The notes: a model not told the origin generated them from the sequence alone. Positions 8,389 through 17,696 are shown, counted from the stretch's first letter. The stretch is DNA of 64,000 bases from QHXN01 sp032162705 (GCA_032162705.1 JAVRON010000137.1:7231-71230); one strand, 5' to 3'. Translations and numbers: made by a program.

Positions 8389-9585
8389 TTAGCGATGGCC
8401 TGTGGGCGCGTTGGGTTTTTTCGGCTGCGCAGTCTTAAAGACGATGGGCGGCTGCGGCAGAACGATGGGCTGGGCCGGTGGGGCCACGAAGCATGGCGGC
8501 GGGGCGGGGTCTGGAATTTCGTCGATGAGAGAGATGAGCAGGAAGCCGTGCGTCAGCCCCGAAGGGTTGATGCCGTAGCCGACGATCTGCCCCTTGTCGT
8601 TGATGCCGCGCGCCTCCTGGAGCGTCCACCCGCTCCCCGCGGCGAGGTCGTTGAGGTCGCGCATCCCATGCGTCGAATCGTAGATAAAGGCGTGCGATGT
8701 GCCCGGCACGGTCTCCGACTGCCCGACGATGATGCTTTTGTTGTTGATGTCGTAGGCGATGCTGCGGGTGCCGCCGCCGAGCGTACCGAGGTCTTGCAGC
8801 CCGCCCGCGTCCGACCAGTGGAACGCGTGGTAGGGCTTGTTGGCCGTGCTCGACGGGATGCCCGCGAAGCCGACCACTTCGCCGATATCATTAATCTTCT
8901 GTGCGACGCTGAGCGTGCCGCCGAACGTGCCGAGGTCTGTCATCACGCCGTTGCGTAGAACGTAAGCGTGGGTCGCGCCCGCCGCGGTCGATGCCCAGCC
9001 GACGATGAATCCGTCGTTGTTGATGCCGTTGGCCCCGCTCGAACCCGTCCCGTTGAAAGAGTTGATAGTCTGCATGCCGGTCGCCTTCTGCCAGACGAAG
9101 CCGCGGTCTTGCAGAGGCGCTATCTCCGACTCGCCGACTACCTGATTGGCGTCGTTGATGTCGTAGGCCGAGGCGAAAGTGCCGCCCGGCAGCACGCCGA
9201 TGTCGAGCTTGTTGAAGATGTCAGACCAGATGAAGGCGTGCTTCTCGTTGACGCCCGTCGCGGCGAAGCCGGCGGCGTAGCCGATGGTGTTTAAGGCGAA
9301 GGCCGTCCCGCTGTCGCCGCCGAACGTCCCGATGTTCGTCAACTGGCCGCTCGCGTAGGCGAAGGGGTTGGCCGAGACCGTGCCCGCACTCACCGTCGAG
9401 TCGCCGACGATACTGCCGGCGTTGTTGAGCGAGTAAGCCTTGCTCTGGAGGCCGCCGAGCGAGTCGAGGTCTATCACCGCGTATTCAAGTGCCCGTGCGT
9501 GGATGGGGCGCAGGGGGAGGGAGGAGATCAGGCTGAGGGCGACGAGGCACACGGCTGTCCGCTGCCACTTTTTGAAGAGACGCAT
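8389..9585 (-). CDS. Exported HAF-repeat protein
   Basis: 398 aa with signal peptide (residues about 8-30, ending IHARA) and 7-8 tandem repeats of about 45-50 residues with the motif DLGTLGG...A-x-x-I-N-x-x-G-x-I-V-G and HAF/HAY(I/L)W. Examples are AYSLNNAGSIVGDS, DLGTFGGTLSVAQKIND and HAFIYDSTHGMRDLNDLA. This is the extracellular HAF repeat (TIGR02913 type), expected to fold as a beta propeller on the cell surface; the function of the family is unknown. A Pro-rich tail (PDPAPPPCFVAPPAQP) follows. A good AAGGAG ribosome site precedes the ATG. It is transcribed towards the shared terminator near 8340. Confidence 0.92.
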   Translation of the reverse strand: MRLFKKWQRTAVCLVALSLISSLPLRPIHARALEYAVIDLDSLGGLQSKAYSLNNAGSIVGDSTVSAGTVSANPFAYASGQLTNIGTFGGDSGTAFALNTIGYAAGFAATGVNEKHAFIWSDIFNKLDIGVLPGGTFASAYDINDANQVVGESEIAPLQDRGFVWQKATGMQTINSFNGTGSSGANGINNDGFIVGWASTAAGATHAYVLRNGVMTDLGTFGGTLSVAQKINDIGEVVGFAGIPSSTANKPYHAFHWSDAGGLQDLGTLGGGTRSIAYDINNKSIIVGQSETVPGTSHAFIYDSTHGMRDLNDLAAGSGWTLQEARGINDKGQIVGYGINPSGLTHGFLLISLIDEIPDPAPPPCFVAPPAQPIVLPQPPIVFKTAQPKKPNAPTGHR

Positions 9586-9749
9586 TGCAAACTCCTTCTA
9601 AAACTTTCTCTTGTGCAAAGGGAGTGATTCCGGATAAACGAGGCGATGTCTGCTGACCGTGTGCCCGCTGCCGGAGCGGTGGCGAAGCCCTTAGAAGCTC
9701 GCTCAGACGAACGCAGACTTTATATGCGGGCGGGCGGCAAGTCAAATGA

Positions 9750-9886
<137 letters not shown>

Positions 9887-9891
<5 letters not shown>

Positions 9892-11245
9892 CTTCTTCCG
9901 CGGCGCTGATCGCTTCGTCGAAGATTTCGAGGGCGACATCCGTCTGCTCGCGTGTGAGGATGAGCGGCGGCGACCAGCGGATCGTGTTGTAGCCCGCGCC
10001 GAGAAGGATGAGGCCGCGCTTGTAGCACTCAACCTCGACGCGGTCGCGCAACTCGGGCGCAGGCTCTCTCGATGCGGGGTCTTTGACGAACTCGACGCCG
10101 ACCATCATCCCAAGCCCGCGTACGTCGCCGATGCAATCATGCTTCCGCATCAGGCGGCGCAGGCCCTCTTGCATGTAGTCGCCGACCGAGGCTGAGTTGG
10201 CGACCAGCTCGCGCTCCAACAACTCGATTGTCTTCAGTGCGGCGGCGAGGGCGACGGGGTTACCGCCGAAGGTCGAAGCGTGCGCGCCCGGCTTCCAGTC
10301 CATCAAACTTGCGCGCGCCACGCATGCGCCCATCGGCACACCCGACGCGATGCCCTTCGCCAGCGTGATGATGTCGGGCTTCAGGTCGTAGTGCTCGCAC
10401 GCGAACATCTTGCCTGTGCGTCCCATCCCGGACTGCACCTCGTCCACGATGAGCAGGATGCCGTGCTCGTCACAAATCCGGCGCAGGCCGTGGAGGAACT
10501 CTCTGGGCGCGGGGACGTAGCCGCCCTCGCCCTGCACCGCCTCGACGACGATGGCGGCGACCTCTTCGGGCGGCGTCGTCGTCAGGAAAAGTCTCTGCTC
10601 GATCCATTCGAGGCACGCGCGGCTGACCGTCGCGCCGTCCGTCCGCTCGCCCGTGAACGGGTGGCGAAAGATGTTCGGGTAGGGGACGTGAACCACGTCG
10701 AGCGCCTGGCGTTTGAAGCCGCGACGCTGCGCGACACGCGACGAGGTGAGCGAAAGACTGCCGAGCGTGCGACCGTGGAAGCTATTGAAGAAGGCGATGA
10801 ACTTCTCGCGCCCCGTCGCGTGCATCGCGAGCTTGAGGGCGGTCTCGACCGCTTCGGTGCCGCTGTTGGCGAAGTGCGTCTTCGTCGGCGAGGGGACGGG
10901 CACAATCTCGTCGAGCTTGCGCGCAAGGTCAGGCATGTGGCGGTAGTAGTAATCCGTGCCGCACATGTGTATGAGTCGCGCGGCCTGTTCCTGTATGGCG
11001 CGGACGACTTCGGGGTGGCAGTGCCCCGTCGAGCAGACGGCGACGCCCGCGTTGCAGTCGAGAAACGTGTTGCCGTCAACATCTTCGACCCAGACGCCCG
11101 CGGCGTGGTCTACGACGAGTTGGTAGGCTGGGCGCGGGTAAGAGGGCGTGACCCACTGCGCGTCCGCCGCGACTATTTCTTGCGCCTTCGGGCCGGGCAA
11201 GTCGGTTTTGATTTCGGGTCTCTTTGCGGGAGCGATGACTGACAT
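9887..11245 (-). CDS. Class III (acetylornithine/GABA-type) aminotransferase
   Basis: 452 aa PLP enzyme of the class III family. Seen are THFANSGTEAVETALKLA for phosphate binding, SFHGRTLGSLSLT (aromatic stacking region), IVDEVQSGMGRTGKMFA with the Asp that holds the pyridine nitrogen, and ITLAKGIASGVPMGA with the Schiff-base Lys. It transfers an amino group from an omega-amino acid such as GABA, ornithine or lysine to 2-oxoglutarate. Substrate cannot be fixed from motifs. There is no biosynthetic neighbour. ATG 11245 follows AGGAG at good spacing, and a candidate promoter lies 170-200 bp upstream. The stop codon is part of a family B repeat. Confidence 0.92.
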
Positions 11246-11416
11246 AACGATTCTCCTCCGTTGGAAAAAGCGAGGGCGGCTTCAAGTGCTGCCGGCGAGG
11301 TGACGGGCTGATGCAAAGGGCGTGGAGGCGTGTCGGGTGTTAGTCCGCGAAGAGGTTTGCGCGGGAGTCGAGCGGTCGCGAATGAAGCTGGTAAATCCTG
11401 CTCATAAGTCTTCTAA

Positions 11417-11446
11417 ACTATACTCAACTCCGCTGTCCGGGTTCAA
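11417..11446 (-). promoter_or_regulatory. Candidate sigma70-type promoter of the aminotransferase gene
   Basis: Reading leftwards, TTGAAC and TATAGT are separated by 18 nt. Predicted transcription would start near 11410 and give a leader of about 165 nt. Found by eye only. Confidence 0.4.
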
Positions 11447-11496
11447 TCCGTGACGTGGCTGTCGATCAACTCGCAGTCGAGAGTAATGTTGAGGGC

Positions 11497-11589
11497 AGTT
11501 CACCGCAGAGGCGCTGAGGACGCGGAGACTCGCAGAGAGTTGAATTATCTCTGCGCCCCCTCTGCGCTCTCAGCGCCTCTGCGGTGAAC
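11497..11589. repeat. Intergenic inverted repeat, family E (CACCGCAGAGGCGCTGAG)
   Basis: Long arms TTCACCGCAGAGGCGCTGAG and CTCAGCGCCTCTGCGGTGAA, with inner GCAGAGAG/CTCTGCG pairing around TTGAATTA. Nearly identical to the element at 24468 and related to those at 18315, 37867 and 62195. Together with the promoter region it fills the 380-bp gap. Confidence 0.88.
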
Positions 11590-11625
11590 AGTTTTACGCA
11601 AGCGCCTCCTCCTCTTCAAAGCAGC

Positions 11626-11931
11626 TCAGGCGCGCGTGCCCGTGTAGCGGATGGGCGGCGCGATGGGGAGCTTGACCTTGATGGTGCCGCTGATCGAGTC
11701 GTTCTCGACTTGCCCCGTGATGCTTGAGTCGTAAGCCTTGCCCTGGAACTCCATTGAGACTCGCGCGTCAAAGCCGTCGTGCGTGACGGTGAGTCCTTCG
11801 AGCGGAGCGTCGCCGAGACGCGAGGTAATGCTCCCGGTGAGCGCGCCGCCCGTGCCCTCGAAACGGAGCGTCGCAGGGTGCTTGCCGAAGGGCGTCGCCA
11901 CTTCCAGATTCCATGTCCCAACCAGATTCAT
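11626..11931 (-). CDS. Small beta-rich hypothetical protein
   Basis: 101 aa, MNLVGTWNLEVATPFGKHPA at the start. Successive strands (ATLRFEGTGGALTGSITS, DSISGTIKVKLPIA) suggest a small beta barrel or lipocalin-like fold, in which a ligand such as a small hydrophobic molecule might be bound; this is inference. There is no signal peptide. The start is preceded by AAGGGGGAAACG, a strong ribosome site, which decides for this frame over an overlapping 101-codon frame shifted by 10 bases. It lies 54 bp downstream of the M16 peptidase pair on the same strand and may be co-transcribed with it. Confidence 0.75.
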   Translation of the reverse strand: MNLVGTWNLEVATPFGKHPATLRFEGTGGALTGSITSRLGDAPLEGLTVTHDGFDARVSMEFQGKAYDSSITGQVENDSISGTIKVKLPIAPPIRYTGTRA

Positions 11932-11985
11932 AAACGTTTCCCCCTTATCGGATGATGACCCGCGTTGCGGCGGCTTGATTAAAAG

Positions 11986-13359
11986 TCAGGTGCGCGCGCC
12001 CATCAAGCCGCCGAAGTCCTCGACGCGCTCGGCGTAGGGCACGACCTGTTCGCGTATCTGTGCGCCGTCGCCGACGACGACGATGGCCGCGCGGTCGGGT
12101 CTGACATACTCGACGGCGACGCGGCGCACGTCCTGCTTCGTGACGCGCTGAATGTTATCGCGATAGGTCTGAAGATAGTCCGGCGCAAGCTCGTGCATCA
12201 TGATCTGGACGAGTTGTTCGACAAGCCCTTCCTGCGTCTCCAGACGGATGGGGAAGATGCCGGTCAGGTAAGTCTTCGCGTCGGTCAACTCCTTGTCGGA
12301 CACGTCCTCGGAGCGGATGCGCTCAAGCTCGTAGAAAATCTCCTTGAGAGAGACGCCTGTAACTTCGCCGCGCACCTCGGTCGTGGCGCGGAAAGAGCCT
12401 GCGTGGCGGCGCGCGTCGAACTGCGTGTAAGCGCCGTAGGTGTAGCCCTTCTCCTCTCGAAGATTCATGAAGAGGCGCGCGGAGGCGTTGCCGCCGAGAA
12501 TCGTGTGCATGACGAGCAGGGGGAAGTAGTCCGGGTCGGTGCGCTTGATGCAGGTATTGGCGACGATGATGTTGGTCTGCGCCGAGCCGGGGCGGTCAAC
12601 GAGATAGGCGATGCGCTCGTTCGGCTCGGGCGTAGCGGGGAACTGCGGCTCGGAAACCTGGCCTTGCGCCCAGTCGCCGAAGAGCGCTTCGGCGAGTGCG
12701 TTGATGTGTTCGCGCGAAACGTCGCCCGCGACGAGGAGAACGGCGTTGTTCGGGATGAGTGTGGCGCGGTGCTGCCGGACGAGCGCGTCGCGCGTCAGAG
12801 CCTCGATAGACTCCGCGGTGGGCGCGACGACCGCGTAGGGGTGTGCGCCGAAGAGAACGCGCGCGATGGCCTCGGAGGCGAGGAAGGAGGGCTGCGCGCG
12901 TTGCGCGATCAGGTTCTGCTGCGCGTTGGCTTTGGCGAGCGCGAGTTCGCCTTCGGGGAACGTGGGGCGGAGCGTCACGTCTGCAAGGAGTTCGAGCACT
13001 TCGTCGGCGAAGACCGCGAGCGAAGAGGCGGCGATGCCCGTGTGGTCGGAGGTCGCGCCCGCCGTGAGCGTCGCGCCGTAGCGTGCGACCTCCTCGGCTA
13101 TCTGTCGGCTCGTGCGCGACTCGGTGCCTTCGACGAGCATGTCCGTCATGATGTCGGTCAGGCCGGGAAGCTCTGCCGGGTCGGACGCGTCGCCCGTACG
13201 GAAGGCCAGACGAAAGCTGACGAGCGGGAGCCTGCGCTGCTCGATGACGACGACACGCAGGCCGTTTTGGAGAGTCGTCTCTTCGGGCAGCGGTAGATTC
13301 AGCGAGCGCGTCGGGAGTGGCGCGGGCGGCTGGCGGCGGAATTCTTCGGTCTCAGTCAT
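11986..13359 (-). CDS. M16 peptidase-like protein without the zinc motif (non-catalytic partner)
   Basis: 457 aa of the M16 (pitrilysin/MPP) family. In the usual HxxEH place the sequence reads GLTDIMTDMLVEGT, so His, Glu and His are replaced by Asp, Thr and Asp and zinc cannot bind. The C-terminal half keeps LREEKGYTYGAY, the Arg...Tyr motif that completes the active site of a partner subunit. It lies directly downstream of the intact M16 gene. Two-gene M16 systems with one active and one inactive subunit are well known, and a heterodimer with the upstream product is expected. No signal peptide is seen, so the location is uncertain. The neighbouring family A repeat occupies the gap between the two genes. 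Confidence 0.9.
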   Translation of the reverse strand: MTETEEFRRQPPAPLPTRSLNLPLPEETTLQNGLRVVVIEQRRLPLVSFRLAFRTGDASDPAELPGLTDIMTDMLVEGTESRTSRQIAEEVARYGATLTAGATSDHTGIAASSLAVFADEVLELLADVTLRPTFPEGELALAKANAQQNLIAQRAQPSFLASEAIARVLFGAHPYAVVAPTAESIEALTRDALVRQHRATLIPNNAVLLVAGDVSREHINALAEALFGDWAQGQVSEPQFPATPEPNERIAYLVDRPGSAQTNIIVANTCIKRTDPDYFPLLVMHTILGGNASARLFMNLREEKGYTYGAYTQFDARRHAGSFRATTEVRGEVTGVSLKEIFYELERIRSEDVSDKELTDAKTYLTGIFPIRLETQEGLVEQLVQIMMHELAPDYLQTYRDNIQRVTKQDVRRVAVEYVRPDRAAIVVVGDGAQIREQVVPYAERVEDFGGLMGART

Positions 13360-13365
13360 AGTTTA

Positions 13366-13442
13366 GAGTGATGAATGATGAGTGATGAGTGATGAATGAA
13401 AGGCAAGGCGGCTTCTTATTCATCGTTCATCACTCATCATTC
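13366..13442. repeat. Intergenic inverted repeat, family A
   Basis: GTGATGAATGATGAGTGATG words, a centre with AAAGGCAAGGCGG, then CATCGTTCATCACTCATCAT. It lies between the two M16 genes. Confidence 0.85.
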
Positions 13443-13455
13443 CGTATTACAGTTT

Positions 13456-14925
13456 TCAGTCGTTAGTCGGCGACGCCTGCTCCTGTTGTTGCGCGACCGC
13501 CGTCGTGGCCGTGCCGACGGGCGGCGTCGGATTGGTCGGCGGCGCGGGGTCTGCGGGCGGCGGAGAGGGAACCTGCGGGGGCGGCGCACCGGGCTGGTCA
13601 GGCTCGCCGGGGGACGCAGGCTCTGCGGCGGGCGCGGGCTTGTCTTCCGAATCGGCGCGTTGAACGGGCATGACCTCGATGACGGAGTGATTGTCCGTGA
13701 GAAGGTATTTGCCGACCACGTCTCTGATCTCTTCAGGGACGACGGCGAGGTAACGCTCAAGCTCGGTGTTGACGAGGAGCGGGTCGCCGTCGTAGAGAGC
13801 GTATTCGGCGAGCCTCTGCGCGCGGAAGAGCGTGGACTGGCGACTGCGCACCGCGTCGTTCAAGAGCGTGTTCCGTAGCTTCTCCATCTCGTCCGCCGTG
13901 GGGCCTTCGCGTGCGAGCCGTTCGATCTCTTCATGGATGGTCGCGCGAATCTCTTCGGTCGAGTGTCCGGGTTTCGGGATGGCGAAGACGTAGAGGGTTG
14001 AAGGGCCGCGCCGCTCGCCCAAGCCGCCCTGAATGCCGACGACCGACTCCTCGTCCTTGACGAGACGCTGGTAGAGGCGCGAGCTGTCGCCGTCCAAGAG
14101 CAGGTCGCTGGCGAGCGAGAGCGCGTAGAAATCGACGGTGCGGCGCGGCGGGACTTTCCAGCCGAGCATGATGGCCGGGAGCTGCGCGAAAGGGTCTCGG
14201 TAAGTCTCGCGGCGCTCCGAGACCTCGGGCGGCTCGCTTACGTCAACGGGCGGCGGAGCGGCCTGCGCCGGGATCGTGACGAAATACTTTTCGACGAGCG
14301 TGCGCGCCTCCGCCGAGTCGAAGTCGCCGGTGATGGCGAGCACGGCGTTGTTCGGCGCGTAGTAGATGCGGAAGAACTCGCGCACGTCCTCGACCGTGGC
14401 GGCGTCGAGGTCTTCCATCGAGCCGATGGTCGAGTGTGCGTTGCGGTGATTGCGATAGACCAGTTCGTTCAGACGCAGGAACGCGCTTGAGTAGGGACGG
14501 TTATCGTAAGAGAGTCGCTTCTCCTCTTTGACGGCGTCGCGCTGGTTGTCGAGATTCTCCTGCGTGACTTTCAAAGAGCGCATGCGGTCTGATTCGAGCC
14601 ACAGCGCGAGCGGGAGCTGGCTCGACGGCAACGTCTCGAAGTAGTTGGTGCGCTCGCTTGAGGTCGTCCCGTTCATCGTGCCGCCGTTGTTGAAGACGTA
14701 CTGAAAGTGTCCCGCCTTGGGCACGTTCTCCGAACCCTGGAACATCATGTGCTCGAAGAGATGCGCGAAGCCCGTCCGCCCCTCGCGCTCGTTGCGCGAG
14801 CCTACATCATAGTAGACGGCGACCGACACGACCGGCACCGAATGGTCTTCGCTCAAGACCACGCGCAGGCCGTTCCCCAGCGTGTACTGCTCAAGCGTAA
14901 TCTGCGGCAACGTAACAGTGGACAA
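13456..14925 (-). CDS. M16 zinc metallopeptidase (catalytic subunit)
   Basis: 489 aa. The inverted zinc motif HLFEHMMF gives His55, Glu58 and His59, with the third ligand Glu in the following helix (NQRDAVKEEKRLS). The second M16 domain runs to about residue 420 and includes LDGDSSRLYQRL. The last 60 residues are Pro/Ala-rich (PGAPPPQVPSPPPADP), a probable flexible tail or wall-spanning linker. M16 enzymes degrade peptides or process presequences inside a closed chamber. No signal peptide is recognised at the chosen ATG, which sits at the natural start of the fold (LPQITLEQYTLGNGLRVVL). Paired with the degenerate M16 gene immediately downstream. Confidence 0.93.
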   Translation of the reverse strand: MSTVTLPQITLEQYTLGNGLRVVLSEDHSVPVVSVAVYYDVGSRNEREGRTGFAHLFEHMMFQGSENVPKAGHFQYVFNNGGTMNGTTSSERTNYFETLPSSQLPLALWLESDRMRSLKVTQENLDNQRDAVKEEKRLSYDNRPYSSAFLRLNELVYRNHRNAHSTIGSMEDLDAATVEDVREFFRIYYAPNNAVLAITGDFDSAEARTLVEKYFVTIPAQAAPPPVDVSEPPEVSERRETYRDPFAQLPAIMLGWKVPPRRTVDFYALSLASDLLLDGDSSRLYQRLVKDEESVVGIQGGLGERRGPSTLYVFAIPKPGHSTEEIRATIHEEIERLAREGPTADEMEKLRNTLLNDAVRSRQSTLFRAQRLAEYALYDGDPLLVNTELERYLAVVPEEIRDVVGKYLLTDNHSVIEVMPVQRADSEDKPAPAAEPASPGEPDQPGAPPPQVPSPPPADPAPPTNPTPPVGTATTAVAQQQEQASPTND

Positions 14926-14939
14926 GAAAACCTCCGGTA

Positions 14940-15017
14940 AGAGACTAAGGGCTAGAGACTAGAGGCTAGTTAGATAACAGTTCTTAACTAGCTCCCAGCC
15001 TCTAGCCTCTAGTCTCT
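14940..15017. repeat. Intergenic inverted repeat, family C (GAGGCTAGAGGCTAG words)
   Basis: AGGGCTAGAGACTAGAGGCT left arm and AGCCTCTAGCCTCTAGTCTC right arm around TTAGATAACAGTTCTTAA. The right arm encodes the last residues and stop of the next gene (ETRG then stop). Confidence 0.88.
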
Positions 15018-15430
15018 TCTTTGCTAATCATGCCGCGCAGCTCGGCGCGGAGCCGCTCGATCTCGGAGAGCTTCAGCGCGACGCGATTGAAGAGTTCGGT
15101 CTGCGCCTTGATGCCCTCGTCGATGAGGAAGGCGGCGGCCTCTGCGCGGCTGCGGAAGACGCCGGCCTGCACAAGCTGTTCGAGCTTGTCCTGCGCCTCG
15201 TGCGAGACCTTGACGGCGACGACGTAGTCGTCCTTGGCCGAGAGCGCTCGCTCGACCGTGCGACTGATGTCGCGGCCTATCGAGGCGAGCGACTCCGGGA
15301 TGCGCGCGGCGATCTCGCGCACAGACGAAGAGGCGCGCTCCTGTTGGTACTCGACCTCCGGGTCGGCGAGCATCAGGTCGTCGATGGGGTCGAGGATTTC
15401 GGGGTCTCTCGGGTCGTTCGGGTTGCTCAT
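15002..15430 (-). CDS. Small ribbon-helix-helix-like protein
   Basis: 142 aa. An acidic N-terminus (DPRDPEILDPIDDLMLADP) is followed by a helical stretch. A segment near residues 70-110, VVAVKVSHEAQDKLEQLVQA then FRSRAEAAAFLIDEGIKA, has the strand-helix-turn-helix layout of an RHH/MetJ-Arc DNA-binding unit. A coiled-coil-like tail (ALKLSEIERLRAELRGM) follows. It may be a small regulator or nucleoid-type protein; this is inference. The last residues and stop are encoded by a family C repeat, so the ancestral C-terminus may have been slightly different. A good ribosome site precedes the ATG (AGGAGG). Confidence 0.75.
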   Translation of the reverse strand: MSNPNDPRDPEILDPIDDLMLADPEVEYQQERASSSVREIAARIPESLASIGRDISRTVERALSAKDDYVVAVKVSHEAQDKLEQLVQAGVFRSRAEAAAFLIDEGIKAQTELFNRVALKLSEIERLRAELRGMISKEETRG

Positions 15431-15650
15431 CTGTTCTACAACCTCCTGCCTCCAACTCGGCTATCGAGAGTCAAAGGCTCCTTCCGTGGCCGACCAAAAG
15501 GTTCCGGCGCGAACTGTTATTCTTCGGCGGACTGCTTGAAAGCATTCTAAGGGCGTGCAGAAATGAGCGCAAGCGGCGCACTCCGATTGCGGGCCGCAAC
15601 GTGCCGTCCGGCGTCGAGAGACGCGTCCTCAATACTTTTCCTTTGCAACC

Positions 15651-15679
15651 TTGCCGCCTCCCGCCTCATCAATTACACT
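15651..15679 (+). promoter_or_regulatory. Candidate promoter of the S41 protease gene
   Basis: TTGCCG and TACACT separated by 17 nt. Predicted start near 15686, which gives a leader of about 97 nt. Confidence 0.4.
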
Positions 15680-15696
15680 ACTTCAACCTGACCTCT

Positions 15697-15750
15697 CGAA
15701 CGAGGCGGTTCAATTTTTTGGACGAGGTCGCCGCCAGCCGCCTCGTTTCG
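15697..15750 (+). promoter_or_regulatory. Inverted repeat in the S41 protease leader
   Basis: CGAACGAGGCGG and CCGCCTCGTTTCG form arms separated by 29 nt, starting about 11 nt after the predicted transcript start. It could be an RNA stem-loop or, as DNA, an operator pair. Confidence 0.35.
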
Positions 15751-15782
15751 GGTCAAAGGGTTATTAACTGAGGTTTGTCTCC

Positions 15783-17540
15783 GTGAAAATGAGAATTTCC
15801 ACCGCGCTCGCGACGCTCCTCCTTCTCGCACTCTCGCTACCCGCATTCGTCATTGCCCAGCAGGGCAGTACGAAACCTACACCCCCAACAGCCCGCCGCG
15901 GCGAGTTGGGGCGCGGAACCGAAACCGTCCCCGTTGACCCTTCAGCGCGCACGCGCCGCACGCGCCCGGCTGCGACCGAGGGACTTGAGGCCGACGTGTC
16001 CGAGGCGCTCACGGTCATCCAGGACAACTACGTTGACGGCAACAAGGTCAACTACAACGATGTCTTCAAGTCCTCGATCATTGGGATGCTGCGCACGCTC
16101 GACCCGCACTCGAACTTTTACGATGCGAAAGAGTTTGAGGAGCAGCGCGCCGACTGGCGGAGCGAATACTACGGCATCGGCGCGACCATCGGCGACCGCC
16201 GTGTCGGCGCGAGCACGGACACATACATCCTCGCTACCTTCGAGGCGACGCCCGCCTTCCGCGCGGGTCTGCGCTTCGGAGACCGCGTCACCGAAATCGA
16301 CGGCAAGCCTGTGAAGGGCAAGGCGTCGGGCGACGTGCGCGACATGCTACGGGGCCCGCGCGGCACGACGGTGCGCGTCACGGTCGAGCGTGCCTCGAAC
16401 GGCGCGACGGAGACGGTCGAGATCACGCGCGACGCCGTTCCGCAGCCGACCGTGCCGGACGCATACTTCATCAAGCCCGGCGTCGGCTACATCGACATGA
16501 CGCGCGGCTTCAACTACACGACCGCCGAAGAGTTCATCTCGGCGCTCGACTACCTCCGCTCGCGCGGGATGACAGGGCTTGTCGTAGACCTGCGCGGCAA
16601 CGGCGGCGGCATTCTCGATCAGGCCGTGCGCGTGGCCGAGCAGTTTCTCGCGAGCGGGCAGACTATTCTGACGCAAAAGGGGCGCGGAACTCGCGGCGAG
16701 GCGCGCGAGTTCAAGTCTGAGAATCGAAGCCCCGACAACACGCCGCTCGTCGTCCTGGTTAACCGCGGCACGGCCTCTGCTTCAGAGATCGTTGCCGGGG
16801 CCTGGCAGGATCATGACCGCGCGCTCATCGTCGGCGAGACCTCGTTCGGCAAGGGACTCGTCCAGAGCATCATGCCTTTAGAGTACGGCACGGCGCTGAC
16901 GTTGACGACCTCGAAGTATTACACGCCCTCGGGCCGCCTCATCCAGCGCGACTACTCGAACCAGAGTTTCTACGACTACATCTACGGTCGGGTCAACGGC
17001 ACGCAGGCCGAGACGCAGGCCGAGAAGCCGAAAGGCCCGGAGACGCACACAGACACGGGCCGCCCGCTCTACGGCGGCGGCGGTATCTCGCCCGACGAGA
17101 CCATCAAGCCGCGCACGCTCTCGGCGCAGCAGGTGCGACTGATCGACCCCGTCTTCGCCTTCGCGCGCGATATGGTCAACGGCCGCGTGGCGGGCTTCCC
17201 CGACTACAAGGTCGCAGGCATGCCTGATTTCGAGCGCAACGTCGAGGCGGGCGCGTTCGTCGTGGACGACAGGGTCTTCAAGGCGTTCAAGGAATACGTT
17301 GCCGCGCACGCGGAGGATTACAAGGTGACGGACGCTCAGCTCGACCACAGCCGCGACTTTATCGCGCGCCAGTTGCGATACGACCTGACGACTGCCGCCT
17401 ACGGCTCGGTCAAGGCCACGCAGGTTCTCATGCTCGACGACCCGCAGGTGACGAAGGGCATCGACTCGCTGCCGCGCGCGCGCGACCTCGCCACCTCCGC
17501 CATGCGTGGACGCAACCCGCAGACGAAGTCTTTTGAATAA
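15783..17540 (+). CDS. S41 family C-terminal processing protease with PDZ domain
   Basis: 585 aa. Signal peptide (about 1-26), a CTP N-terminal helical region with ALTVIQDNYVDGNKVNYND and LRTLDPHSNFYD, a PDZ domain (about 125-215) and the S41 core with GLVVDLRGNGGGILDQAV. The catalytic Ser332 lies in NRGTASASE and the general base Lys357 in TSFGKGLVQ, at the usual spacing of 25. A C-terminal extension of about 150 residues follows. Such periplasmic Ser/Lys proteases trim or degrade exported proteins. GTG 15783 and ATG 15789 are both possible starts; either gives a full signal peptide. An intrinsic terminator lies 50 bp after the stop. Confidence 0.95.
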   Translation: MKMRISTALATLLLLALSLPAFVIAQQGSTKPTPPTARRGELGRGTETVPVDPSARTRRTRPAATEGLEADVSEALTVIQDNYVDGNKVNYNDVFKSSIIGMLRTLDPHSNFYDAKEFEEQRADWRSEYYGIGATIGDRRVGASTDTYILATFEATPAFRAGLRFGDRVTEIDGKPVKGKASGDVRDMLRGPRGTTVRVTVERASNGATETVEITRDAVPQPTVPDAYFIKPGVGYIDMTRGFNYTTAEEFISALDYLRSRGMTGLVVDLRGNGGGILDQAVRVAEQFLASGQTILTQKGRGTRGEAREFKSENRSPDNTPLVVLVNRGTASASEIVAGAWQDHDRALIVGETSFGKGLVQSIMPLEYGTALTLTTSKYYTPSGRLIQRDYSNQSFYDYIYGRVNGTQAETQAEKPKGPETHTDTGRPLYGGGGISPDETIKPRTLSAQQVRLIDPVFAFARDMVNGRVAGFPDYKVAGMPDFERNVEAGAFVVDDRVFKAFKEYVAAHAEDYKVTDAQLDHSRDFIARQLRYDLTTAAYGSVKATQVLMLDDPQVTKGIDSLPRARDLATSAMRGRNPQTKSFE

Positions 17541-17587
17541 GGCGGGTGAAGTCTTTCGAGTAGAAGCCGCTACGTCCACAGACGCGA

Positions 17588-17629
17588 AAAAGAGGCCCGG
17601 TGAGAGTAGAAACTCACCGGGCCTCTTTT
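17588..17629 (+). terminator. Intrinsic terminator of the S41 protease gene
   Basis: AAGAGGCCCGGTGAG pairs with CTCACCGGGCCTCTT around AGTAGAAA and runs into TTTT. It is AAAAA-flanked on the left, so it can act on both strands. Confidence 0.9.
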
Positions 17630-17696
17630 CTATCGGCGTGCCTCTTAAAGGGTCTCTTTTCTCTTCTATCGACGAGTCTCTTACAAAGGCCGACAC

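Larger units (their letters stand above)
15431..15782. other. Intergenic region with leader of the S41 protease gene
   Basis: 352 bp without a convincing gene. The left half, GC-rich, shows nothing I recognise. The right half holds a candidate promoter (15651-15679) and a 12-13 bp inverted repeat (15697-15750) that would lie in the transcribed leader. Confidence 0.5.

Noticed and set aside
11616..11921. Alternative 101-codon frame overlapping the small beta-rich gene
   Set aside because: Highly basic shadow frame; the chosen frame has a strong ribosome site and a plausible fold.
12193..13296. 367-codon frame opposite the M16-like gene
   Set aside because: Shadow of a GC-rich gene; low-complexity Arg/Val composition and no recognisable motif.
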